A stretch of 64,000 nucleotides of DNA from Ideonella dechloratans. GTDB lineage: Bacteria; Pseudomonadota; Gammaproteobacteria; Burkholderiales; Burkholderiaceae_C. Of this stretch, positions 39,008-50,237 are shown piece by piece. The notes under the pieces are model-generated. The model had not been told where the DNA came from, did no database searches, and was given only the letters and a program-made list of their open reading frames with translations. Made by a program: the position numbers and the translations under genes. Numbering within the stretch: the stretch's first letter is position 1; each line of letters starts with the position of its first letter. The DNA lies in contig NZ_CP088081.1 of NCBI RefSeq assembly GCF_021049305.1, forward strand, positions 1,674,001 to 1,738,000, written 5' to 3'.

Positions 39008-39022
39008 GTCTGAAGTGCAGAC
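39008..39022. promoter_or_regulatory. Inverted repeat GTCTG-N5-CAGAC upstream of prpE
   Basis: GTCTG-AAGTG-CAGAC lies 26 bases before the prpE start codon, just ahead of the AGAGGAG ribosome site. It could be an operator or a leader hairpin. Confidence 0.3.
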
Positions 39023-39048
39023 ACCGCCGCCCGCAAGAGGAGACAAGC

Positions 39049-40959
39049 ATGAGCCTGACCTACAGCTCCTATCAGGAGTTCCACCGCGCATCGATCGAGC
39101 AACGCGACGCCTTCTGGGCCGAGCAGGCCCGGCTGATCGACTGGCACAAGCCCTACGAGCAGGTGTGCGACTACAGCCAGCCGCCGTTCGCCAAGTGGTT
39201 TGCCGGTGGCCAGACCAACCTGTGCCACAACGCGGTGGACCGCCACCTGGCCAACCGCCCGGACCAGAACGCGCTCATCTTCGTTTCCACCGAAACGAAC
39301 ACGGAAAAGACCTACAGCTTCCGTGAGCTGCATGCCGAGGTGCAGCGCATGGCCGCCATCCTGCAGGCCCAGGGCGTGGCCAAGGGCGACCGGGTGCTGA
39401 TCTACATGCCGATGATTGCCGAGGCTTGCTTCGCGATGCTGGCCTGCGTGCGCATCGGCGCCATCCACTCGGTGGTGTTCGGCGGCTTCGCCAGCCACTC
39501 GCTGGCCACCCGCATCGACGATGCGCAGCCCAAGGTCATCGTCAGCGCCGATGCCGGCATGCGCGGCGGCAAGGTCGTGCCCTACAAGCACCTGCTGGAC
39601 GAGGCCATCAGCCTGTCCAGCCACAAGCCCGCGGCGGTGCTGATGGTCAACCGCGGCCTGGCCGACTTCGCCAAGGTCGAGGGCCGCGACATCGACTACG
39701 CCAGCGAGCGTGAGCGTCACCTGAACGCCCAGGTGCCCTGCGAGTGGGTGGACAGCACCCACCCCAGCTACATCCTCTACACCAGCGGCACCACCGGCAA
39801 GCCCAAGGGCGTGCAGCGCGACACCGCCGGCTACGCCGTGGCCCTGGCCGCGTCGATGAAGCACATCTACCTGGGCGAGCCGGGTGAAACCTATTTCTCC
39901 ACCAGCGACATCGGCTGGGTGGTGGGCCACAGCTACATCATCTACGGCCCGCTGATCAACGGCATGGCCACCATCATGTACGAAGGCCTGCCCATCCGCC
40001 CGGATGCCGGCATTTGGTGGAGCCTGGTCGAGAAGTACAAGGTGTCGGTGATGTTCTCGGCCCCCACCGCGGCCCGCGTGCTCAAGAAGCAGGACCCGGC
40101 CTACCTCACCAAGTACGACCTTTCCAGCCTGAAGGCGCTGTTCCTGGCCGGCGAGCCGCTGGACGAGCCCACCGCCACCTGGATGGCCGACGCGATCCAG
40201 AAGCCCATCATCGACAACTACTGGCAGACCGAGACCGGCTGGCCCATCATGGCCATCTGCAACGGGGTCGAGAAGGCGCCCACCAAGTTCGGCTCGCCGG
40301 GCAAGGCGGTCTACGGCTACGACATCAAGCTGATCGACGAAGCCACCGGCGAGGAGATCACCGAGCCGAACAAGAAGGGCGTGATCGCGGTGGAGGGTCC
40401 GCTGCCCCCGGGCTGCCTGCAGACCATCTGGGGCGACGACGCCCGCTTCGTCAAGACCTACTGGTCCAGCATCCACAACCGGGTCATGTACAGCACCTTC
40501 GACTGGGGTGTGCGCGACGCGGACGGCTATTTCTACATCCTGGGCCGCACCGACGACGTGATCAACGTGGCCGGCCACCGCCTGGGCACCCGCGAGATCG
40601 AGGAGAGCATCTCCAGCCACCCGAACGTGGCCGAGGTGGCCGTGGTGGGCGTGGCCGACCAGCTCAAGGGGCAGGTGGCGGTGGCCTTTGCGGTGCTGAA
40701 GGACCCGGCCAAGGCGGCCACCACCGAACAGGCCAAGGCGCACGAGGCCGAGATCATGAAGGTCGTGGACGATCAGCTCGGCGCCGTGGCCCGGCCGGCC
40801 ATGGTCAAGTTCGTCAACGTGCTGCCCAAGACCCGCAGCGGCAAGCTGCTGCGCCGCGCCATCCAGGCGGTCTGCGAGGGCCGCGACCCCGGCGACCTGA
40901 CCACCATGGAAGACCCGGCCGCGCTGCAGCAGGTCAAGGAGCTGGTCGCCACGAAGTGA
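39049..40959 (+). CDS. prpE: Propionate--CoA ligase
   Basis: 636 residues of the AMP-forming acyl-CoA synthetase family. The P-loop YTSGTTGKPKGVQRD, the NYWQTETGWPI core motif and the C-terminal TRSGKLLRR with the adenylation Lys are present. The PrpE group is indicated by the LTYSSYQEFHRASI start and GKPKGVQRDTAGYAV. It activates propionate (and less well acetate) to the CoA ester, feeding the carboxylase operon upstream. AGAGGAG precedes the ATG at 39049. Confidence 0.92.
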   Translation: MSLTYSSYQEFHRASIEQRDAFWAEQARLIDWHKPYEQVCDYSQPPFAKWFAGGQTNLCHNAVDRHLANRPDQNALIFVSTETNTEKTYSFRELHAEVQRMAAILQAQGVAKGDRVLIYMPMIAEACFAMLACVRIGAIHSVVFGGFASHSLATRIDDAQPKVIVSADAGMRGGKVVPYKHLLDEAISLSSHKPAAVLMVNRGLADFAKVEGRDIDYASERERHLNAQVPCEWVDSTHPSYILYTSGTTGKPKGVQRDTAGYAVALAASMKHIYLGEPGETYFSTSDIGWVVGHSYIIYGPLINGMATIMYEGLPIRPDAGIWWSLVEKYKVSVMFSAPTAARVLKKQDPAYLTKYDLSSLKALFLAGEPLDEPTATWMADAIQKPIIDNYWQTETGWPIMAICNGVEKAPTKFGSPGKAVYGYDIKLIDEATGEEITEPNKKGVIAVEGPLPPGCLQTIWGDDARFVKTYWSSIHNRVMYSTFDWGVRDADGYFYILGRTDDVINVAGHRLGTREIEESISSHPNVAEVAVVGVADQLKGQVAVAFAVLKDPAKAATTEQAKAHEAEIMKVVDDQLGAVARPAMVKFVNVLPKTRSGKLLRRAIQAVCEGRDPGDLTTMEDPAALQQVKELVATK

Positions 40960-40981
40960 GTGGCACGGGCGCTCTCGAATC

Positions 40982-41003
40982 GGCCGCCTTCGGGCGGCTT
41001 TTT
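40982..41003 (+). terminator. Intrinsic terminator of prpE
   Basis: The stem GCCGCC/GGCGGC with a short TTCG-containing loop is followed by five T, 25 bases after the prpE stop. It isolates the bufferin genes from prpE transcription. Confidence 0.88.
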
Positions 41004-41035
41004 CGTGGGCGGTTCAGATTTCTTGGGTGGGGTGT

Positions 41036-41072
41036 GTAAGGAACGCTGCGGGCCGGCGACAGAGCTCTGTCG
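41036..41072 (+). promoter_or_regulatory. Candidate ECF-type promoter with 16-bp palindrome upstream of the bufferin gene
   Basis: GTAAGGAAC (41036-41044), 12 bases, then CGAC (41057-41060) resembles an ECF sigma factor promoter of the GTAA/CGAC-CGTC kind. The perfect palindrome CGACAGAGCTCTGTCG (41057-41072) overlaps its downstream end. Both are 84-120 bases before the bufferin ATG and after the prpE terminator. In Caulobacter, bufferin genes are under an ECF sigma factor; that this site works the same way is inference. Confidence 0.4.
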
Positions 41073-41155
41073 GCCCCAGAGGATCGCGCAGGCGATGACG
41101 AGGGCAGGCAATCCACCCCGGTGCCCACGGCACCTCTTGAACGAGGAACCGAACC

Positions 41156-43217
<2,062 letters not shown>

Positions 43218-43227
43218 GGCCGCCGGC

Positions 43228-43821
43228 TCAGAGTTCGGGGGCGGGCATGCCGGGCGTGCCCCAGGGCTTGAACACCACCCGCCGCGGCGCGGCGCCGGTG
43301 GTGGGGCTGGGCGAGGGTGCCGCGGCCGCTTGGCTGGCGGGGGCTGATGGCGGCGCTGCGGCCGTCAGCGGCCCGCGTTCCTGCGTCTCGCGCAGCAGTC
43401 CGCTGCGCAGGGCCTGGGCCAGCTCGGTGAGCTCGCCGGCCATGGCTTCGAGCAGGTCGTCGGCCGACACCAGACCGACCAGGGCGTGCTCCTCGTTGAC
43501 CACCAGCAGCCGCCGCACGCCGGCCTCGCGCATGGCGTGCGCGGCCTCGCCCAGGCTGGCCTGGGCAGGCACGACGACCGGTGCGCCGCCCACCAGGGCG
43601 CCGACATGCAGTTGCCCGGGCGGCAGATCCCGGGCCAGCACCTCCACCGCCAGATCGCGGTCGGTCACCAGGCCCAGCACATGGGGGTGGGCCCCCTCCT
43701 GGCGGTTCACTACCACCAGGGCGCCCACGTGCTGGGTGCGCATCAGCCGCGCGGCATCGGCCAGCGTGGCGGTGTCATCGACCGCCACCAGGGGGTGACG
43801 GCACAGGCGTGTCAGACTCAT
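43228..43821 (-). CDS. CBS-domain pair protein
   Basis: 197 residues. Two CBS motifs span about residues 1-120: PLVAVDDTATLADAARLM with LGLVTDRDLAVEVL, and VVVPAQASLGEAAHAM with LVGLVSADDLLEAM. A Pro/Ala/Ser-rich tail follows. CBS pairs bind adenosine nucleotides and act as energy sensors; the target is unknown. It ends 10 bases from the bufBC stop (convergent) and follows the lipid-transport genes on the same strand. The ATG at 43821 begins the first CBS motif; an earlier one is possible. Confidence 0.82.
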   Translation of the reverse strand: MSLTRLCRHPLVAVDDTATLADAARLMRTQHVGALVVVNRQEGAHPHVLGLVTDRDLAVEVLARDLPPGQLHVGALVGGAPVVVPAQASLGEAAHAMREAGVRRLLVVNEEHALVGLVSADDLLEAMAGELTELAQALRSGLLRETQERGPLTAAAPPSAPASQAAAAPSPSPTTGAAPRRVVFKPWGTPGMPAPEL

Positions 43822-43928
43822 GTGAAGGCTCCGGGGCGTGTGCGTGCCCAGGGGCGATTCCATCACCTGGGCCGGCGCCGGCCTTGATGTCGCTCAATTC
43901 GTGGCGGCGTGGGCACCGAGCTAAGAGG

Positions 43929-44552
43929 TCAGGGCTGGTCTGCCGTCCGGGCGATGTCCTGGGCCAGGGCCCACAGGGCCTGGCGGTGGGCGGCCACCAG
44001 GGTGTCCGCCTCCGCGTCCTTCAGGGGCAGGTGATGCTCGAACTGGCGCACCAAGGCCGGCGTGCGCCCGTCGGGATCGGCCAGCCACCAGCGCGCCACC
44101 AGGTCGAACTGCCGGGCGTCGGCGGAGACCTCGAGGGTCTGCACCTCCACCCGCAGCACCCGCTGGGCGCGCAGGCCGGTGGGCAGGGGGGCGGCCCAGA
44201 CCTTGTCCGTGCCGCGCAGCCGTGCCAGGTCGGCGCGCAGCACCCGCGGCACGGCGTCGCGCAGCGGCTCGGCCCAGCGCTGACCGGGCAGGGCGCGCAG
44301 GCCGGTGGCGCCGCTGGGCCACAACAGGGCATCGCGGTCGAGGTAGTCCGGCAGTCGCACGCTGGACACCAGCCACACCGCGTCGGTGGCGACCGGCGCG
44401 GGCGCGGCCGCCGCCCCCGGGGGCGCACTGGGCAGGCGGTAGAGCTGGACCGGGGGCGAGCTGCCGCAGGCGGCCAGGGCCAGCAGCCAGGCGGTGAGCG
44501 TGGCGCCAAGGGCCAGCCGCGGCAGGAGGTGCAGGGGGCGGGATGAAGGCAT
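43929..44552 (-). CDS. ABC-type transport auxiliary lipoprotein (PqiC-like)
   Basis: 207 residues. A lipoprotein signal ends in lipobox LAAC (Cys29). The mature part (VQLYRLPSAP, VRLPDYLDRDALLWP, RWAEPLRDAVPRVLRADL) is typical of the PqiC/DUF330 auxiliary lipoproteins that sit at the outer membrane in MCE-type lipid transport. It follows the MCE gene by 21 bases in the same operon. Confidence 0.85.
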   Translation of the reverse strand: MPSSRPLHLLPRLALGATLTAWLLALAACGSSPPVQLYRLPSAPPGAAAAPAPVATDAVWLVSSVRLPDYLDRDALLWPSGATGLRALPGQRWAEPLRDAVPRVLRADLARLRGTDKVWAAPLPTGLRAQRVLRVEVQTLEVSADARQFDLVARWWLADPDGRTPALVRQFEHHLPLKDAEADTLVAAHRQALWALAQDIARTADQP

Positions 44553-44573
44553 GGGCTGCTTTCCGGGCACCGT

Positions 44574-45581
44574 TCAGCGGCGGCCCTTGATCACCGATTC
44601 GGGTTGTTCGTCCAGGGTGTTGGCCAGTTCGCGCAGCTCGCGCGCGGCCTGGGACACGTCGTGCAGGGCCCGCTGGAGGTTCTGGTTCATGGGCGAATCG
44701 TCGCCGACGGCATCGCGCAGTGCCGCGGCGCTGCGCGAGAGCTCGTCTGCCGAGCGGGTGAGGTTCTGCATCAACGGCGAATCGGGCCCGAAGTTGGCAC
44801 CGACGCGCTGAGAGGTACCCTTCACGCTGCTGGCAGCTTCGCCCACGCGCTGCATGCTCAGCTTGGTGGTGGCCAGGGTGTCCTGGGCCGAATCCAGCAG
44901 CGGGTTGAGCCGCTTGTCCAAGGTGTTGCAGACCCGGCGCAGGTTGTCCGTCGCGACCTCGAGGTTCTTCAGCACATGGTTGGCCTCGGGCCCGCTGACC
45001 ATGCGCCGGGTGGAGCTGGCGATGGCCGAGACATCGTCCACCAGGCGCCGCAGGTCCAGGTTGTCCACCTGGTTGCGCAGCTCCTGGAAGGCGGTGGCAA
45101 TGGTGGGAATCTCGTTCTGGGTGTTGTCGCTGATGTAGTGGGCGGGCTTTTCCGGGCGGAAATCCAGGTCCACGTAGAGCTGGCCGGTCAGCAGGCTCTG
45201 GGTGGCCAGCTGCGCGCGCAGGCCACGCTGAACCAGGGCTGGCAGCGTGTTCTCGCCGCCGGCATCGGCCTTGTGACCGGTGATGCTGGCCACCATCTCG
45301 CGGTCCAGCTCCGCGGTCACCGGGATCGTGACGTTGCGGGTGTCGGCGTCATAGGCCACACCAATGGCGCTGACGCTGCCCAGGCGCACGCCACGGAAGA
45401 CGACCGGCGCGCCGACCTGCAGGCCGTAGACCGAGCCGGCGTAGTGCATCACGACTTTCTGCTTGTGCACCAGCAGCCGCCCGCCCGCCAGCGTGACCAC
45501 GGCCACGAACAGCACGATCAGCCCGGTCACCACGAACAGGCCCAGCATCGCGGGGTGGGACTTGCGGTGGGCGGCGCTCAT
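44574..45581 (-). CDS. MlaD-family MCE-domain protein
   Basis: 335 residues. One N-terminal membrane anchor (about 12-34) is followed by an MCE domain (VVMHYAGSVYGLQVGAPVVFRGVRLGSV, seen in parts) and a long helical tail with repeated heptad-like segments to residue 335. MCE proteins form hexameric tunnels or needles carrying phospholipids across the periplasm. The start codon overlaps the stop of the ATPase gene (ATGA), so translation is coupled. The tail is longer than in E. coli MlaD (183 residues), closer to PqiB or YebT in spirit but with one MCE domain. Confidence 0.9.
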   Translation of the reverse strand: MSAAHRKSHPAMLGLFVVTGLIVLFVAVVTLAGGRLLVHKQKVVMHYAGSVYGLQVGAPVVFRGVRLGSVSAIGVAYDADTRNVTIPVTAELDREMVASITGHKADAGGENTLPALVQRGLRAQLATQSLLTGQLYVDLDFRPEKPAHYISDNTQNEIPTIATAFQELRNQVDNLDLRRLVDDVSAIASSTRRMVSGPEANHVLKNLEVATDNLRRVCNTLDKRLNPLLDSAQDTLATTKLSMQRVGEAASSVKGTSQRVGANFGPDSPLMQNLTRSADELSRSAAALRDAVGDDSPMNQNLQRALHDVSQAARELRELANTLDEQPESVIKGRR

Positions 45582-46369
45582 GGTCGGTTTCCCCGGCGCA
45601 GGAACTGGCGCACCGGCTCGGGGCCGTGCTCCAGCAATGCGCGTGGCGCATCGAGTGCGGTCATCGTCTTCTCCTTGGCATCCAGGAACAGGGCGCGGTC
45701 GGCCACGGCAAAGATGCTGTCGAGTTCGTGGGTCACCATCACGATGGTGGTGCCCAGGTGGTCGCGCAGGCTGAGGATGAGCTCGTCCAGCCGCGCGGAG
45801 GTGAGGGGATCCAACCCGGCCGAAGGCTCGTCCAGGTAGAGCAGGGGGGCGTCCAGCGCCATGGCCCGGGCGATGGCCGCGCGCTTCTTCATGCCACCTG
45901 AGAGCGCTGAGGGCGAGGCATCGAAGGCGCCGTCCAGCCCCACCAGGGCCAGCTTGAAGCGCGCCAGCGTCTCGATCTGCGCTTCCTCCAGGTCGGTGTA
46001 CTCGCGCAGCGGCAGCATCACGTTCTCGCCCACGCTCATGCTGCTCCACAGCGCACCGGCTTGGAACATCACGCCGAAGGAGCGCCGCACGGTGTCGAGC
46101 TCGTCCTCGTCGGCTTCGGCCAGGTCGATGTCGCCATAGCGGATGTGGCCGGCCGCCGGCGATTGCAGGCCGATCAGATGGCGCAGCAGGGTGCTCTTGC
46201 CACAGCCGCTGCCGCCCATCAGCACCAGGATCTCGCCGGGCTGCACGGCAAAGCTCAGCTCGCGCTGGACGACCTTCTCTCCGAAAGCCATGGTGAGCCC
46301 CTCCACCCGGACCAGCGGGGCGGGCGCGGCGTCCGGGGCAAGGGGGGCAGGGCCGGCCATGCTCACCAT
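45578..46369 (-). CDS. MlaF-like ABC transporter ATP-binding protein
   Basis: 263 residues. Walker A GGSGCGKST, signature LSGGMKKRAAIARA, Walker B LLYLDEPSAGLDP and a switch His in VTHELDSIF are present. The LSGGMKKR form is characteristic of the MlaF group. It powers lipid movement with the permease and MCE protein encoded on either side. It overlaps the permease stop by seven bases if the first ATG is used, and the MCE start by four. Confidence 0.92.
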   Translation of the reverse strand: MVSMAGPAPLAPDAAPAPLVRVEGLTMAFGEKVVQRELSFAVQPGEILVLMGGSGCGKSTLLRHLIGLQSPAAGHIRYGDIDLAEADEDELDTVRRSFGVMFQAGALWSSMSVGENVMLPLREYTDLEEAQIETLARFKLALVGLDGAFDASPSALSGGMKKRAAIARAMALDAPLLYLDEPSAGLDPLTSARLDELILSLRDHLGTTIVMVTHELDSIFAVADRALFLDAKEKTMTALDAPRALLEHGPEPVRQFLRRGNRP

Positions 46370-47481
46370 CCCAGCCGCTGGAACATGATGGTCAGCACCG
46401 AGGCGGCCACCACCATCCAGACGATGGACTGCACCACCGCTGCGGTGGTCGCATCGCCCACCGCCTGGGCGCTGCGGCCGGCGTTCAGGCCCTGCCGGCA
46501 GCCGGCCAGGGCGACGAGGAAGGCGTAGACCGTGCCCTTGAGCAGGCCGATGCCCAGGTGGGTCAGCGTCAGGGCCTGGCCGCTGCGCACCAGGTACTCG
46601 GCGGATTCCACGTGGTAGATGCCCACCGCCACCAGCCAGCCGGCGGCCACACCGACGATGGCGGCGTACAGGGTCAGCAGCGGGGCCATCAGCAACATGG
46701 CCAGCAACCGTGGCAGCACCAGGTGCTCCATCGGCGGCAGGCCCAGGGATGCCAGGGCGTCGATCTCCTCATTGGCCTGCATGCTGCCCAGCTGGGCCGC
46801 GAAGGCGGCGCCCACCCGACCGGCCAGGATGATGCCGGTCATCAGCGCGGCGATCTCGCGCACCACGCCGATGGTCACCAGGTCGGCGATGTAGATCTGG
46901 GCGCCCAGGCGCTGCAACTGGGCCGCGCCCATGTAGGCCACGATCAGGCCGACCAAGAAGCTCACCAGCGAGACGATGGGCAGGCTGGCCGGGCCGGTGG
47001 CATGGAGCTGGAACATCAGGTCCTCGGCCCGCATCGCGCTGCGCCCGCGCAGGCTGCGCAGCAGGGCCAGTATCAGCTCCCCGATGAAGCCCAGCGTGAT
47101 GCGCAGCCGGGCCTGGGATTCGGTCAGCCGCAGTCCCACGCGTGCCAGCCAGCCATGGGCCGGCTGTGCGGACCCTGCGCTGGCTTCGGCGGCCCGGGCC
47201 AGGGCCAGCACCTCACCCAGCCCGGCGGGCAGTTCTTCCCAGCGCAGCCGGTCGCCCGCCTCGCGTGCGAGGGCCCAGAGCTGGGCCGCCAGCAGGCTGT
47301 CGAAATGGGTCAGGCCCCGGCCATCCACCACCAGCGGGCCCGTGGACGGCGCCGCCGTCCATGTCAGCACGCCGTCGCGGCCATCGCCTGCCAGCACCAG
47401 GCGGGATTCCGCGTCCCCCTGCTGCCACCGGAGGGGGGCGTCAGCGGGGGGCGGCGGGGCTGCGGGCGAGGTCTCGGTCAT
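46363..47481 (-). CDS. MlaE-like permease with N-terminal STAS-like domain
   Basis: 372 residues. Residues about 20-105 look like a STAS domain (LVVDGRGLTHFDSLLAAQLW), the fused equivalent of MlaB; residues 115-372 are the MlaE permease with about five membrane helices and the conserved GRVGAAFAAQLGSMQANEEIDAL (in parts: GRVGAAFAAQLG, EEIDALASLG) loop. It is the inner-membrane channel of the phospholipid ABC system. First gene of the permease-ATPase-MCE-lipoprotein-CBS run. The 228 bases up to the divergent LysR gene hold its promoter; I see no clear boxes. Confidence 0.9.
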   Translation of the reverse strand: MTETSPAAPPPPADAPLRWQQGDAESRLVLAGDGRDGVLTWTAAPSTGPLVVDGRGLTHFDSLLAAQLWALAREAGDRLRWEELPAGLGEVLALARAAEASAGSAQPAHGWLARVGLRLTESQARLRITLGFIGELILALLRSLRGRSAMRAEDLMFQLHATGPASLPIVSLVSFLVGLIVAYMGAAQLQRLGAQIYIADLVTIGVVREIAALMTGIILAGRVGAAFAAQLGSMQANEEIDALASLGLPPMEHLVLPRLLAMLLMAPLLTLYAAIVGVAAGWLVAVGIYHVESAEYLVRSGQALTLTHLGIGLLKGTVYAFLVALAGCRQGLNAGRSAQAVGDATTAAVVQSIVWMVVAASVLTIMFQRLGW

Positions 47482-47709
47482 GCGTGGGAGAAGGGCGGCT
47501 GGAGAGGCGGCCTGAGGGTCGACTGTAGTCGCTGACGAGGGCGACTGCCCGAAAGGCTAGTGGGCTGACGCGGGCGAGGCGCTTGCGAGGCGGAATCAGA
47601 CACGAGAGAATTCGCGGTGCGCGAACGCTCCGTGGTTCATCTCCGTGTGCATGTGCTTCAGCCTTCGTGCAATATCGCATTTCTTGCCTCCCCGGCAACC
47701 TTCGCCGCC

Positions 47710-48609
47710 ATGCGCTTCGATCTGGTCACGCTCAACCTGGTGCTCGCCATCGCCGAAACCCGCAACATCACGCGGGCGGCGGAACGCGAGCATCTGGCGC
47801 TGGCCGCCGCCAGCAAGCGCCTGAAGGATCTGGAAACCCGCCTGGGCGTGCAGCTGTTCGAGCGCCGCGCCCGCGGGGTGGAGACCACCGAGGCCGGGCG
47901 CGCGCTGGTGCGCCACATCCGCAGCCTCAACGCCTCCCTGCATGCGCTGGAGAGCGAGGTGGTGGAGTTCAGCCGCGGCATCAAGGGCCATCTGCGGGTG
48001 GCTGCCAACGCCGCGGCCATCGCCGAGTCCCTGCCCGGTGACCTGGCGGCCTTCTCGCGCGAGCATCCGCAGATCCGCATCAGCCTGGAAGACCTGACCA
48101 GCGCAGAAGTGCAGGCCGCCGTGGCCGATGGCCGCGCCGACGTGGGCATCTTCGTCGGCCCCGCCACCGATGGCCGCCTGAGCACCTGGCCCTACCGCGC
48201 GGGTGACCTGGCCGTGGCCCTGCCGCGCGGCCATGTGCTGGCCGGTTCGGGGCAGGCCCTGACCTTCGACCAACTGCTCGATTTCGACATCGTCGGGCTG
48301 CCCAGCGGCGCTTCGGTGCACCAGCGCATGCTGCAGCGTGCCCTGGAGGCCGGCCGCACCCTGAATGCGCGCCTGCAGGTGCGCGGCTTCGATGCCATTG
48401 CCCAGTTGGTGGACGCCGGCCTGGGGGTGGCGGTGCTGCCCGCGGCCGTGGCCAGACGCTTTGAGCGCCTGTTCGCCATCGAGGTGCGTCCGCTGGACGA
48501 GCCCTGGGCGCACCGACGCTACCTGCTGGCCGCGCGCAGCCAGCCCGTGCTGCCCACCGTGGTGCAGCGTTTCATCGACGCCCTGGTGGCCCGTGCCGCC
48601 GAGGCCTGA
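47710..48609 (+). CDS. LysR-family regulator upstream of leuC
   Basis: 299 residues. The N-terminal helix-turn-helix (DLVTLNLVLAIAETRNIT, AAASKRLKDLETRLGVQLF) is followed by a full effector domain ([36 protein letters not shown]). It is 60 bases upstream of leuC on the same strand, a common neighbour in Burkholderiales, so control of leucine genes is possible but not shown. The ATG at 47710 begins the conserved domain. Confidence 0.88.
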   Translation: MRFDLVTLNLVLAIAETRNITRAAEREHLALAAASKRLKDLETRLGVQLFERRARGVETTEAGRALVRHIRSLNASLHALESEVVEFSRGIKGHLRVAANAAAIAESLPGDLAAFSREHPQIRISLEDLTSAEVQAAVADGRADVGIFVGPATDGRLSTWPYRAGDLAVALPRGHVLAGSGQALTFDQLLDFDIVGLPSGASVHQRMLQRALEAGRTLNARLQVRGFDAIAQLVDAGLGVAVLPAAVARRFERLFAIEVRPLDEPWAHRRYLLAARSQPVLPTVVQRFIDALVARAAEA

Positions 48610-48669
48610 ATCCCCGACAATCCCGCCTCTGGCTTTTTCGCCATTTCTCCCGCCACAGAAGCCCTTGCC

Positions 48670-50082
48670 ATGACCGCTCGCACCCTCTACGACAAGCTGT
48701 GGGACGACCACGTCGTCCACACCGAGGAAGACGGCACCGCCGTGCTCTACATCGACCGCCAGCTGCTGCACGAAGTGACCAGCCCGCAGGCCTTCGAGGG
48801 CCTGGATCTGGCCGGCCGCAAGGTCTGGCGCCTGTCGGCCAACCTGGCGGTGAGTGACCACAACGTGCCCACCACCGACCGCAGCCACGGCATCGCCGAC
48901 CCGGTCTCCAAGCTGCAGGTGGACACGCTGGACGCCAACTGCGACCGCAACGGCATCACCCAGTTCAAGATGGGCGACATCCGCCAGGGCATCGTCCACG
49001 TGATCGGCCCGGAGCAGGGCGCCACGCTGCCCGGCATGACGGTGGTCTGCGGCGACAGCCACACCTCGACCCACGGGGCCTTCGGTGCGCTGGCCCACGG
49101 CATCGGCACGTCTGAAGTGGAGCATGTGCTGGCCACCCAGACCCTGCTGGCCAAAAAGGCCAAGAACATGCTGGTCAAGGTGGAAGGCGCGCTGCCCAAG
49201 GGCTGCGGCGCCAAGGACATCGTGCTGGCCATCATCGGCAAGATCGGCACGGCCGGCGGCACCGGCTACACCATCGAGTTTGCCGGCTCGGCCATCCGCG
49301 CCCTGAGCATGGAAGGCCGCATGACGGTGTGCAACATGGCCATCGAGGCGGGTGCCCGTGCCGGCCTCGTGGCGGTGGACGACACCACGATCAACTACGT
49401 CAAGGGCCGCCCCTTCAGTCCCAGCGGTGTGGAGCTGGAGCAGGCCATCGCCTACTGGCGCACGCTGCACTCCGACCCCGGCGCCCACTTCGACAAGGTG
49501 GTCGAGCTGGACGCCGCACAGATCCGCCCGCAGGTCACCTGGGGCACCTCGCCCGAGATGGTGCTGTCCATCGAGGACCGCGTGCCCGATCCCGACAAGG
49601 AGAAGGACGCTGTCAAGCGCGACGCCATGGAGCGCGCGCTGACCTACATGGGCCTGGAGCCCAACAAGGCGCTGGCCGACGTGCGCATCGACAAGGTCTT
49701 CATCGGCTCCTGCACCAACAGCCGCATCGAGGACATGCGCGAGGCCGCTGCGGTGGTCAAGCGCGTGGGCGGGCGCATCGCCGCCAACGTCAAGCTGGCG
49801 CTGGTGGTGCCGGGTTCGGGCCTGGTGAAGGCGCAGGCCGAGGCCGAGGGCCTGGACCAGGTCTTCAAGGCCGCCGGCTTCGAGTGGCGCGAGCCGGGCT
49901 GCAGCATGTGCCTGGCCATGAATGCCGACCGGCTGGAGCCGGGCGAGCGCTGCGCCTCCACCTCCAACCGCAATTTCGAGGGCCGTCAGGGCGCGGGGGG
50001 CCGCACCCACCTGGTCAGCCCGGCCATGGCCGCTGCCGCCGCGATGGCCGGCCACTTCGTGGACGTTCGTCGCATCGCCTGA
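48670..50082 (+). CDS. leuC: 3-isopropylmalate dehydratase large subunit
   Basis: 470 residues. Aconitase-family iron-sulfur ligands are in [27 protein letters not shown] and GCSMCLAMN. With LeuD it isomerises 2- to 3-isopropylmalate in leucine synthesis. Its stop overlaps the ribosome site of the small lipoprotein that follows. Confidence 0.97.
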   Translation: MTARTLYDKLWDDHVVHTEEDGTAVLYIDRQLLHEVTSPQAFEGLDLAGRKVWRLSANLAVSDHNVPTTDRSHGIADPVSKLQVDTLDANCDRNGITQFKMGDIRQGIVHVIGPEQGATLPGMTVVCGDSHTSTHGAFGALAHGIGTSEVEHVLATQTLLAKKAKNMLVKVEGALPKGCGAKDIVLAIIGKIGTAGGTGYTIEFAGSAIRALSMEGRMTVCNMAIEAGARAGLVAVDDTTINYVKGRPFSPSGVELEQAIAYWRTLHSDPGAHFDKVVELDAAQIRPQVTWGTSPEMVLSIEDRVPDPDKEKDAVKRDAMERALTYMGLEPNKALADVRIDKVFIGSCTNSRIEDMREAAAVVKRVGGRIAANVKLALVVPGSGLVKAQAEAEGLDQVFKAAGFEWREPGCSMCLAMNADRLEPGERCASTSNRNFEGRQGAGGRTHLVSPAMAAAAAMAGHFVDVRRIA

Positions 50083-50093
50083 AGGAGTTTCCC

Positions 50094-50228
50094 GTGATCA
50101 AGAAGCTGCTGTTCGTGCTGGCCGGTCTGTCGGTGGTGCTGCTGACCGCCTGCAACACCATCGAGGGCATGGGCAAGGACATCCAGAAGGCCGGCGAGAG
50201 CATCGAAGGCGCGGCCAAGAAGAAGTGA
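50094..50228 (+). CDS. Entericidin-like small lipoprotein
   Basis: 44 residues from a GTG start with AAGGAG seven bases upstream, right at the leuC stop. The signal peptide has lipobox LTAC (Cys20), then NTIEGMGKDIQKAGESIE, the usual entericidin A/B family sequence, ending in a Lys tail. Entericidins are tiny membrane lipoproteins linked to stress and lysis in E. coli. Its place inside leuC-leuD is conserved, as far as I recall, in Burkholderiales. Confidence 0.88.
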   Translation: MIKKLLFVLAGLSVVLLTACNTIEGMGKDIQKAGESIEGAAKKK

Positions 50229-50237
50229 GGCACTGAC

